Assembly (NCBI GenBank): GCA_036562265.1 | Contig: DATCKS010000135.1 | Coordinates: forward strand, 1-7,710 | Direction: 5' to 3' | Length of the DNA stretch: 7,710 nucleotides | From: DASVDK01 sp036562265 [NCBI: Thermodesulfobacteriota bacterium] | GTDB lineage: Bacteria > DASVDK01 | Part shown: positions 1-5,209 of the stretch, piece after piece | How the letters are laid out: every line of letters begins with the position of its first letter | How positions within the stretch are numbered: position 1 is the first letter of the stretch | Notes under the pieces: generated by a model | Told to the model about the DNA's origin: nothing | The model's database searches: none | What the model saw: the letters and a program-made list of their open reading frames with translations, nothing else | Position numbers and translations under genes: made by a program

Positions 1-1
1 G

Positions 2-244
2 GGGCGCGACGCCGGCCCGTCCCGCCCGTCTCGCCGCAAGGCGGAGCCGCGCCGTGACGAGCGCTCCCGCCGGGAGGCACGTCCGCAGCGAGAGGCACGC
101 CCGTCCCGAGAGGCACGCCCGTCCCGAGAGGCACGCCCGCCGCGAGACGCACGCCCGCCGCGAGAGGCACGAGCGACGCGAAAGGCACGGCCGCCGCGAA
201 AGCCGCGGCCGTCACGCAAGGCGCGCCCGCCGCGAAAAAAGTAA
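2..244 (+). CDS. C-terminal end of an unidentified protein with a basic Arg/Pro hexapeptide-repeat tail (5' partial)
   Basis: Frame 2 is open from the first complete codon to a TAA at 242-244, giving the last 80 residues of a protein that starts upstream. The visible part is extremely basic and almost certainly disordered. After about 24 Arg/Ser/Pro-rich residues come nine hexapeptides of the form E/K-A-R-P-P/S-R, then Lys-Lys-stop. Third positions are mostly G or C, as in the neighbouring genes, and the stop falls 10 bp before the end of the convergent MFS gene; both support this frame. The frame starting at 54 reads the same repeat as RHARPE but then runs on antisense through the MFS gene, so it is unlikely. 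Arg-rich tails like this occur on RNA-binding proteins such as DEAD-box helicases, pseudouridine synthases and ribonucleases. No catalytic domain is in view, so I do not assign a function. Confidence 0.72.
   Translation, partial: GRDAGPSRPSRRKAEPRRDERSRREARPQREARPSREARPSREARPPRDARPPREARATRKARPPRKPRPSRKARPPRKK
74..235 (+). repeat. 18-bp tandem repeat, nine units, in frame
   Basis: Nine consecutive 18-bp units follow the pattern GAGGCACGCCCGYCSCGA, drifting toward the 3' end. Units 2 and 3 are identical. The encoded hexapeptides are EARPQR, EARPSR, EARPSR, EARPPR, DARPPR, EARATR, KARPPR, KPRPSR and KARPPR. The first residue changes from acidic in units 1-6 to lysine in units 7-9, mostly by GAG to AAG. 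GCA and CGA codons recur at fixed unit positions although the neighbouring genes favour G or C there. This points to growth by DNA duplication rather than independent codon choice. Confidence 0.9.
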
Positions 245-278
245 GCCCACGGGGTCAGGCCTTTCCTTTTTCCACGCG
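231..278. terminator. Possible bidirectional terminator between convergent genes (weak)
   Basis: An imperfect inverted repeat spans both gene ends. CGCG plus a run of six A (231-240) faces a run of five T followed, after CCA, by CGCG (267-278). Read on either strand the downstream arm ends in a U run, as expected for a shared terminator of two convergent genes only 10 bp apart. The stem is short, AU-rich and bulged, and no strong GC hairpin precedes the U run, so the case is weak. Confidence 0.25.
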
Positions 279-1502
279 ACCGGTGGGATGGGGGGAGGTG
301 CGGCCGAGGACGACGGCGAGCGCCCACGCGAAGCCGAGCGAGGCGGCCGCCAGGGTGAACGGGATCCGGTAGTCGCCCGTGAGGTCGAAGAGGAGCCCGC
401 CGACGAACGGGCCGATGGCGCTGCCGACCCCGTGGAAGAGCGTGATGGCGCCGAAGATCGTCCCGAAGTGGCGGCCCGGGAAGCGCGCGGCCGCCTCCGC
501 CGCGAGGATCGGCCCGCGGGCGCCGAAACCCAGGCCGAACACGATCGCGTACAGCGTGAGGATGAACCCGCTGCCGGTCTCGCCGGCCAGGACGAGCAGG
601 CCGATGCCGGCGATGGAGCAGGCGAAGGAGACGCCGAGCGCCACCCCCCGGCCGACGTAGTCGGACCCCACGCCGAAGACGAGCCTCCCCACGCCGCTCA
701 TGAAGCCCACGAGGCCGAAGGCGCTCGCGGCGCCGAGCCGGTCGAACCCCGCGTCCACGGCGTACACGACCTGGTGGGCGCCGATCATGAAGACGCCGAA
801 CGAGATCGAGAAGAACTCCGCGGCGAAGCCCCAGAAGTCGCGGGTCCGGAGCGCCGCGCGGAGCCCCGTCCCCTCCGCGACGGCCCCGGTACGCGCCGTC
901 GACGGCCCCGGCGCCGCGTCGTCCCGTTCGTCCGGCCGAGGCGGGCGCTGCACGACCCAGTTGGCCGGCACCGCGACGCCGAGGACGAACAGGCCGAGCA
1001 CCAGGAACGCCGCACGCCACCCGACGCGCAGGATCAGCCACTGGGCGAACGGCACCAGGGCGATCGTCCCGACGCCCATACCCGCGTAGGCGATGGCGTT
1101 GACCGTGGCGAGCCGGCGGCTGAACCAGCGCGCGAGGATCGGCGCCATGCCGACCCACGTGAGCGCCGCCGCGCCGAAGCCGACCATGACGCCGTAGGTG
1201 AGGTAGAGCTGCCACGGATGCGTGATGCCGGCGGAGAGGAGGAGCCCCGCGCCGAGGAGCGACGCGCCCCCCACGGTCTGCGCGCGCGCGCCGAGCCGGT
1301 CGTGGAGGACGCCGATCGGCAAGGACCCGAGCCCCTGCGACAGCATCAGGACCGAGTAGATGCCGACGGTGCCGGTGCGACCCCCCTCGAACTCCTCGAT
1401 CAGCGCGCCGTAGAAGACCGAGAAGCCGAGCGTGATCCCGGTCGCGAGCGCCATGTTGGTGAAGGCGAGGACGAGGATGTAGGTCGCGTGTCGGGAGAAC
1501 AC
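255..1502 (-). CDS. MFS transporter, monocarboxylate / oxalate-formate antiporter type
   Basis: This 415-residue inner-membrane carrier has the usual MFS length and about 12 hydrophobic segments. They form two halves joined by a charged, Pro-rich cytoplasmic loop (about 184-225). The motif between TM2 and TM3 is GVLHDRLGAR (64-73), the MFS motif A, with a weaker copy in the second half (GVGSDYVGRG, 277-286). The stretch RWFSRR (125-130), with A-x-A-x-A-G-M-G-V-G after it, resembles the MCT/OFA families, which move small carboxylates. The actual substrate cannot be read from sequence. The start is GTG at 1502-1500: it gives a short N-terminus before TM1 and lies 6 bases after a TATACT box, with no Shine-Dalgarno sequence. 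The gene is divergent from the YchF-like gene and convergent with the repeat-tail gene, so it is probably monocistronic. Confidence 0.9.
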   Translation of the reverse strand: MFSRHATYILVLAFTNMALATGITLGFSVFYGALIEEFEGGRTGTVGIYSVLMLSQGLGSLPIGVLHDRLGARAQTVGGASLLGAGLLLSAGITHPWQLYLTYGVMVGFGAAALTWVGMAPILARWFSRRLATVNAIAYAGMGVGTIALVPFAQWLILRVGWRAAFLVLGLFVLGVAVPANWVVQRPPRPDERDDAAPGPSTARTGAVAEGTGLRAALRTRDFWGFAAEFFSISFGVFMIGAHQVVYAVDAGFDRLGAASAFGLVGFMSGVGRLVFGVGSDYVGRGVALGVSFACSIAGIGLLVLAGETGSGFILTLYAIVFGLGFGARGPILAAEAAARFPGRHFGTIFGAITLFHGVGSAIGPFVGGLLFDLTGDYRIPFTLAAASLGFAWALAVVLGRTSPHPTGRVEKGKA

Positions 1503-1508
1503 GGGGGG

Positions 1509-1514
1509 AGTATA
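1509..1514 (-). promoter_or_regulatory. -10 box of the MFS gene, predicted leaderless
   Basis: On the minus strand TATACT is followed by six C and then the GTG start. A transcription start 7 bases after the last T would fall on the G of the start codon, so the mRNA would have no leader. The absence of any purine-rich ribosome binding site fits. The box sits in the palindrome AGTATACT (1509-1516), so it could also be read on the other strand. No -35 is evident. Confidence 0.6.
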
Positions 1515-1624
1515 CTGCTCGGCCGCGACGCCACCCTCCGGGGCGGAGCAGCCTCTCGCCAGGCGCGAGCGCCGACGACCGGCACCCTGGCGCGTGACAC
1601 GGACGAGCCCTCGGGACGCTCCGC

Positions 1625-1630
1625 TATACT
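1625..1630 (+). promoter_or_regulatory. -10 box of the YchF-like gene, predicted leaderless
   Basis: TATACT is followed by GCCCCC and then ATG at 1637. The expected transcription start, 7 bases past the last T, is the A of the ATG itself, giving a leaderless mRNA. There is no Shine-Dalgarno sequence in the bases before the ATG. The spacing is identical to that of the divergent MFS gene. Confidence 0.65.
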
Positions 1631-1636
1631 GCCCCC

Positions 1637-2701
1637 ATGCGAATCGGCATCGTCGGCTTGCCGCGCGCCGGCAAGACCACCATCTTCAACGCGCTCACCG
1701 GCGCCCAGGCGGCGACCGGCTCGTTCGGCGCCGGCGGCAAGAAGGCCAACCTCGGCGTCATCAAAGTCCCCGACCCCAGGCTCGACCGCCTCGCGGAGAT
1801 CTTCAAGCCGAAGAAGGTCACGCCGGCCGAGATCACCTTCGCCGACATCCCCGGGGCGCCGGAAGGCGCGGAGATCGGCAGGGAGGCGGCCACCATCGAC
1901 CTCATCAAGGGCTGCGACGCGCTCGCCGTCGTGGTCCGCGCCTTCCCGGGCGAGGAGGTGCCGCACCCGAAGGGCTCCGTGGACCCGGCGCGCGACCTCG
2001 TCGCCATCGAGAGCGAGCTTGCGCTCCTCGACCTCATCGTGGCCGAGCGGCGGGTCGAGCGGATGGCCAAGGAGCGCAAGGCGAGCGCCGTCGAGCAGGC
2101 GGCGGTGACGAAGGCGAAGGCGTGGCTCGAGCAGGAGAAGCCGCTTCGCACGCTCGACCTCTCCCCCGACGAGCGCAAGGCGATCGCCGGCTTCAGGTTC
2201 CTCACCGAGAAGCCGGTGCTCGTGGTGGTGAACCTCCCGGAGACGGGCGAGCCGGGGCTCGCGGCGGCCGAGGCGGAGGCCCGTGCGAGAGGGCTGCCGG
2301 TCATCGCGCTTCGGGGGCAGATCGAGATGGAGGTCGCCTCGCTGCCGGCCGAGGAGCAGGCGGCCTTCCTCGCCAGCTTCGGCCTCACCGAGTCGGCGCG
2401 CGACGCCTTCATCCGCGCCGCCTACTCGCTCGCGCAGCTCGTGAGCTTCCTCACCGCCGGCGAGGACGAGGTGCGTGCCTGGCCGATCCGCCGCGGCACG
2501 AACGCCCAGCAGGCGGGGGGCAAGATCCACTCGGACATCGAGCGGGGCTTCATCCGCGCCGAGGTCGTCGCCTACGACGACTTCATGGCGCTGCCGCAGA
2601 AGACGATGGCGAAGGCGCGCGAGGCGGGCAAGCTCCGGCTCGAGGGGAAGGACTACATCGTCCAGGACGGGGACATCGTCAACTTCCGCTTCGCCGTCTG
2701 A
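1637..2701 (+). CDS. ychF: YchF/OLA1-family P-loop ATPase (Obg-like, TGS domain), divergent member
   Basis: This 354-residue protein is close to the usual length of about 363. Ribosome-associated YchF/Obg-like ATPases hydrolyse ATP rather than GTP. The P-loop is GLPRAGKT (7-14). The G3 motif is D-I-P-G (70-73) and the G4 motif is N-L-P-E (199-202), the family's NxxE in place of NKxD, which explains the adenine preference. A helical, probably coiled-coil stretch (about 120-170) interrupts the ATPase fold. The TGS tail (about 266-354) is strongly conserved: F-T-A-G-E then E-V-R-A-W, a K-I-H-S-D stretch, G-F-I-R-A-E-V, and a DYIVQDGD turn. The switch I segment of E. coli YchF, including redox Cys35, and the long glycine-rich stretch after G3 are missing or altered. 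His110 appears to match the His114 proposed as catalytic in E. coli YchF. Family is certain; orthology to housekeeping YchF is not, so the symbol is tentative. Confidence 0.88.
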   Translation: MRIGIVGLPRAGKTTIFNALTGAQAATGSFGAGGKKANLGVIKVPDPRLDRLAEIFKPKKVTPAEITFADIPGAPEGAEIGREAATIDLIKGCDALAVVVRAFPGEEVPHPKGSVDPARDLVAIESELALLDLIVAERRVERMAKERKASAVEQAAVTKAKAWLEQEKPLRTLDLSPDERKAIAGFRFLTEKPVLVVVNLPETGEPGLAAAEAEARARGLPVIALRGQIEMEVASLPAEEQAAFLASFGLTESARDAFIRAAYSLAQLVSFLTAGEDEVRAWPIRRGTNAQQAGGKIHSDIERGFIRAEVVAYDDFMALPQKTMAKAREAGKLRLEGKDYIVQDGDIVNFRFAV

Positions 2702-2708
2702 GCCGCAA

Positions 2709-2737
2709 GGCGTTCGCGCCGCGGGACGCCGTCCCGC
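2709..2737 (+). terminator. Tandem hairpins just after the YchF-like gene, possible terminator
   Basis: Eight bases after the stop codon at 2699-2701 two hairpins lie side by side. The first is GGCG-TTCG-CGCC (2709-2720), with a UUCG loop. The second is GCGGGAC-GCC-GTCCCGC (2721-2737), a perfect 7-bp stem with a 3-base loop. No U run follows, so this is not a classical intrinsic terminator. It could pause polymerase, protect the mRNA 3' end or assist Rho-independent ending in a GC-rich genome. Confidence 0.4.
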
Positions 2738-2863
2738 CAGAGGCCGGAACCGCTCGGAGGACGACCGCCGGAAGCCCGCGCACACCTCCCCGCCAAGCTG
2801 TACAGGCGAAAGGTCCCTACCGGTAACCACGCGGAAGGACGGGGATCTCCAGGCAGAACCAGC

Positions 2864-2880
2864 GCTTGCTCACGGCAAGC
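2864..2880 (+). promoter_or_regulatory. Perfect 6-bp inverted repeat upstream of the oxidoreductase promoter
   Basis: GCTTGC, a 5-base gap TCACG, and GCAAGC form a perfect inverted repeat ending 15 bases before the possible -10 box. It overlaps the -35 region of that promoter. This position suits a dimeric regulator's operator. It could instead be the last hairpin of the preceding transcript, but no U run follows. Which regulator would bind is unknown. Confidence 0.35.
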
Positions 2881-2895
2881 CGCGGGTGCCTCCGC

Positions 2896-2901
2896 TATCA
2901 T
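2896..2901 (+). promoter_or_regulatory. Possible -10 box for the oxidoreductase/Liv operon
   Basis: TATCAT is embedded in CTCCGCTATCAT, and the nine bases CTCCGCTAT are identical to those around the -10 box of the YchF-like gene (1619-1627). Transcription would start near 2908, leaving a leader of about 35 bases, so this gene would not be leaderless. No good -35 is seen at 16-18 bp upstream. The gene's only translation signal is a G-rich stretch (about 2931-2942) before the ATG. Confidence 0.4.
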
Positions 2902-2942
2902 GGGCCGACTGCGAAACGACGTTAGATCGCGGGGGCGGGCGG

Positions 2943-3989
2943 ATGCACTTCGGCGTCTTCACGGTCCTCGACCACTATCTCGACCTCCCACGCAGCGTCG
3001 ATCAGCTCTACGACGAGGTGATCGAGCAGGCCGTTGCGGCCGAGGAGCTGGGCTTCGGCTCCTTCTGGGTGGCCGAGCACCACTTCCACGAGTACGGCGC
3101 CTGCCCGAATCCCGCGGTGCTCCTCGCGGCCATCGCCGCCCGGACCCGCCGCATCCGCCTCGGCGTGGCGGTGAGCGTCCTGCCCTTCCACCACCCGCTC
3201 GAGGTCGCCGAGGCGTACGCGATGGTCGACCGCCTGTCGGGCGGCCGGCTCGACCTCGGCGTCGGCAGCGGCTACCTCGCACACGAGTTCTCCGGCTACG
3301 GCATCGACCCGGCGGAGAAGCGCGACCGCTTCGACGAGGCGCTCCCTCTCGTGCTCCGCGCGATGGGGGGCGAGCGGATCCACCACGCGGGGCGCTTCTA
3401 CCGGGTGGACGGCGTGCAGCTCAACGTCGCGGCGATGCAGCAGCCGCATCCGCCTTACTGGGTCGCGCTCCTCAGGCGGGAGGCGGTGGCGCACGTCGGC
3501 CGGCAGGGACGGCCGATCATGATGGTCCCCTACGCGTCGGTCGACCGCCTCGAGGAGATGGAGGGCGTGCTCGGCGACTACCGCCGCGCCCTTCGCGACG
3601 GCGGTCACGACGCCGAGGCGGCCGACGTCCCGCTGGCGTTCCACGTCCACGTCGGCGACGACGCGGCATCGGTCAGGGCCGCGGCCGAGGCGGCGATGAC
3701 CCGCTACGTCCGCACCCGCCTCTACGCGAAGCGCGCCGAGTACGACTCGCTCGTCGAGCGGCGCATGGTCCTGTTCGGCGATCCGGACCGGGTGAGCGCG
3801 CAGATCGCCGACCTCGAGCGCTGGGGGATGACCCGGCTCCTCGCCATGCTGAACTTCGGCGGCCTCGGCCACCGCACGACGCTCCGCGTCATGGAGCGCC
3901 TGGCCCGCGAGGTCGCTCCTCGCTTCCAGTCGTCCTTCGCCCGCCAGCCGCTCGCGGCGGCGGGCCTCTCGTCGGGCCGGCCGGCGTGA
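2943..3989 (+). CDS. Luciferase-like (LLM class) flavin-dependent oxidoreductase
   Basis: The 348-residue product has the length and pattern of the bacterial-luciferase superfamily, TIM-barrel enzymes that use reduced FMN (or F420) to oxidise organic substrates in the cytoplasm. Family marks include an N-terminal strand starting GVFTVLD, the FWVAEHHFHEYG segment (41-52) with its E-H-H, the P-A-V-L-L-A-A-I-A-A-R-T stretch (57-68), I-R-L-G-V-A-V (71-77), H-P-L-E-V-A-E (84-90) and the D-R-L-S-G-G-R-L-D-L-G-V-G-S-G-Y core (96-111). The start is ATG 2943: the protein begins directly at the first barrel strand, and upstream codons in the same frame have no family character. The last 20 or so residues are a low-complexity tail. 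It lies 44 bp before the Liv-type operon on the same strand, so it may act on the imported solute. Flavin cofactor and substrate cannot be decided from sequence. Confidence 0.9.
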   Translation: MHFGVFTVLDHYLDLPRSVDQLYDEVIEQAVAAEELGFGSFWVAEHHFHEYGACPNPAVLLAAIAARTRRIRLGVAVSVLPFHHPLEVAEAYAMVDRLSGGRLDLGVGSGYLAHEFSGYGIDPAEKRDRFDEALPLVLRAMGGERIHHAGRFYRVDGVQLNVAAMQQPHPPYWVALLRREAVAHVGRQGRPIMMVPYASVDRLEEMEGVLGDYRRALRDGGHDAEAADVPLAFHVHVGDDAASVRAAAEAAMTRYVRTRLYAKRAEYDSLVERRMVLFGDPDRVSAQIADLERWGMTRLLAMLNFGGLGHRTTLRVMERLAREVAPRFQSSFARQPLAAAGLSSGRPA

Positions 3990-4015
3990 GCCGGTGGGGC
4001 CGAGCCGGCCGAGAG
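3966..4015 (+). other. Long GC-rich bulged hairpin spanning the oxidoreductase stop codon
   Basis: CTCTCG (3966-3971) and GCCGGC (3976-3981), separated by a 4-base bulge, pair with GCCGGC (4004-4009) and CGAGAG (4010-4015). The oxidoreductase stop codon (3987-3989) lies in the 22-base loop, and the structure ends 5 bases before the binding-protein ribosome site. If formed, it could stall polymerase or protect the downstream message, giving different levels of enzyme and transporter. In such GC-rich DNA it may be chance. Confidence 0.35.
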
Positions 4016-4020
4016 CCGTT

Positions 4021-4026
4021 GGAGGA
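4021..4026 (+). promoter_or_regulatory. Strong ribosome binding site of the substrate-binding protein
   Basis: GGAGGA lies 7 bases before the ATG at 4034. It is the only textbook Shine-Dalgarno sequence in the window, and it fixes that start rather than the second ATG two codons on. It fits the need for a large excess of binding protein over permease. Confidence 0.85.
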
Positions 4027-4033
4027 AGCAGGT

Positions 4034-5209
4034 ATGACGATGCGGACACGACGCGAATGGCTCGGCTCCGCCGCGGCGGCCGCGGCCCTGGCCGCCCTCC
4101 CGAGGCGCGCGCGGGCGCAGGGCGGCCCGTACCGGATCGGCGCCGTGCTCGAGCTGTCGGGGCCGGCCTCCATCTGGGGACGGCCGCAGCGCGAGAGCAT
4201 CCAGATGGTGGTCGACGACGTCAACGCGAAGGGGGGTATCGGCGGCCGAAAGGTCGAGCTGATCGTCTACGACAACGAGTCGAAGGAGACCAACTCGCTC
4301 GTCCTCGCCAAGCGGCTCGTGGAGCAGGACGGCGTCCTCGGCATCATCGGCGCCGGCACGACGCCGACGACGATGCCGATGATCCCCTACGTCACGCAGG
4401 CGAAGGTCCCGCTCGTCTCCATGGGCTCCGCCGACGTGATCATCACGCCGCCCGCCGAGCGCCGCTGGATCTTCAAGACGCCGAACAACACGAGCGACGT
4501 CGTGACGAAGATGCTCGAGTACCTCAAGGCGAAGCGCCTCACACCGGTCGCGTTCCTCTCCGTCAACAACGCCTACGGCGACAGCGGGCGGCGGGAGTTC
4601 GAGAAGGCGGCCGGGAAGGCCGGCATCGAGGTGACGGTGTGGGAGCGCTTCGGCGCGACCGACAAGGACATGAAGCCGCAGCTCACCAGGGCGAGGGCGT
4701 CGGGGGCGAAGGCGATCGTCGTGTGGGCCATTCCGCCCGCGGCGCCGCTCGTCGCCAAGAGCGCGGCGGAGCTGGGGCTCCCGCGCGAGGTGCAGATGGT
4801 GCACGACCACGGCGCCGGCAGCTCGCCCGCGTTCATCGACCTGGCCGGCGGCGCCGCCGAGGGGACGGTGCTCGTCACGGCGAAGCTCCCCGTCGCCGAA
4901 CAGCTCCCCGACGCCGACCCGCAGAAGCCGGTGCTGCTCGCCTACGCGAAGGCCTATCGGGAGCGTACCGGCCAGCCGCCCTCGGCCATCGGCGGCATGG
5001 CGTACGACGCGATGCTCCTCTACGCGAACGCGCTCGAGACGGCGGGGGCCGACCGCGAGAAGCTGCGCGACGCCCTCGAGGCGACCAGAGGCCTCGTCGG
5101 CGTCACCGGGGTCTTCTCGATGAGCCCCGAGGACCACAACGGGCTCACCGTGGAACACCTCGAGCTGGCCCGCGTCGAGGGGGGCAAGCAGGTGCGCCTG
5201 ACGCTGTGA
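4034..5209 (+). CDS. livK: Liv-type ABC transporter substrate-binding protein, Tat-exported
   Basis: This 391-residue periplasmic ligand-binding protein belongs to the type I fold (Peripla_BP_6) used by branched-chain amino acid and related HAAT importers. Residues 1-28 are an export signal with twin arginines (T-R-R-E-W-L, 5-10), an Ala-rich core and an A-R-A cleavage site before Gln29, so it probably leaves the cell folded by the Tat route. The mature part opens with Y-R-I-G-A-V-L-E-L-S-G (33-43), then the V-D-D-V-N-A-K-G-G-I-G-G-R-K-V-E-L helix and turn (60-76), V-Y-D-N-E-S (78-83) and I-I-G-A-G-T-T (104-110), the lining of the ligand cleft. It shares the operon with two permeases and an ATPase; its stop overlaps the next start by one base. 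Liv-type proteins also bind amides, urea, aromatics and other carboxylates, so the gene symbol names the family only. Confidence 0.92.
   Translation: MTMRTRREWLGSAAAAAALAALPRRARAQGGPYRIGAVLELSGPASIWGRPQRESIQMVVDDVNAKGGIGGRKVELIVYDNESKETNSLVLAKRLVEQDGVLGIIGAGTTPTTMPMIPYVTQAKVPLVSMGSADVIITPPAERRWIFKTPNNTSDVVTKMLEYLKAKRLTPVAFLSVNNAYGDSGRREFEKAAGKAGIEVTVWERFGATDKDMKPQLTRARASGAKAIVVWAIPPAAPLVAKSAAELGLPREVQMVHDHGAGSSPAFIDLAGGAAEGTVLVTAKLPVAEQLPDADPQKPVLLAYAKAYRERTGQPPSAIGGMAYDAMLLYANALETAGADREKLRDALEATRGLVGVTGVFSMSPEDHNGLTVEHLELARVEGGKQVRLTL

Larger units (their letters stand above)
1503..1636. other. Divergent promoter spacer between the MFS and YchF-like genes
   Basis: This 134-bp stretch has no gene. 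It holds outward-facing TATACT boxes at both ends. The middle contains separated 7-bp inverted arms, CGCCAGG (1557-1563) and CCTGGCG (1586-1592), with a 22-nt gap. These could be an operator or chance in GC-rich DNA. I see no clear -35 hexamer for either gene; GTGACA at 1594-1599 resembles TTGACA but lies 25 bp from the plus-strand -10, which is too far for a standard sigma-70 promoter. Confidence 0.6.
2702..2942. other. 241-bp spacer before the oxidoreductase gene
   Basis: No credible gene lies here; open frames crossing it are continuations of shadow frames. It contains the tandem hairpins near the YchF-like stop, a separate hairpin at 2864-2880 and a possible -10 box at 2896-2901. I looked for conserved riboswitch cores (cobalamin, c-di-GMP, TPP, glycine type) on both strands of the less GC-rich part, about 2790-2860, and recognised none. 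Confidence 0.5.

Noticed and set aside
1557-1592. CGCCAGG / CCTGGCG inverted arms as an operator
   Set aside because: Seven-base arms with a 22-base gap are easily found by chance in DNA this GC-rich; mentioned only in the spacer description.
54-2108. Long plus-strand open frame covering the repeat region, the MFS gene in antisense and part of the YchF-like gene
   Set aside because: It has no family character, is rich in Arg/Glu/Ala as expected of an off-frame reading of GC-rich DNA, and conflicts with two well-supported genes.
1400-2830. 476-codon minus-strand open frame opposite the YchF-like gene
   Set aside because: It is antisense to a clear ATPase and has the low-complexity composition of a shadow frame in GC-rich sequence.
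2790-2860. Possible riboswitch in the less GC-rich part of the spacer
   Set aside because: I could not match any conserved riboswitch core on either strand, and no gene with typical riboswitch control follows.
2475-2942. N-terminal extension of the oxidoreductase into the YchF-like gene and spacer
   Set aside because: The extension is Arg/Ser/Thr-rich noise; the luciferase-like fold starts exactly at ATG 2943.
2900-4033. ATG at 2900 as the start of a long gene fused to the binding protein
   Set aside because: The ATG overlaps the likely -10 box, and the frame is out of register with the oxidoreductase. The binding protein has its own ribosome site and signal peptide at 4034.
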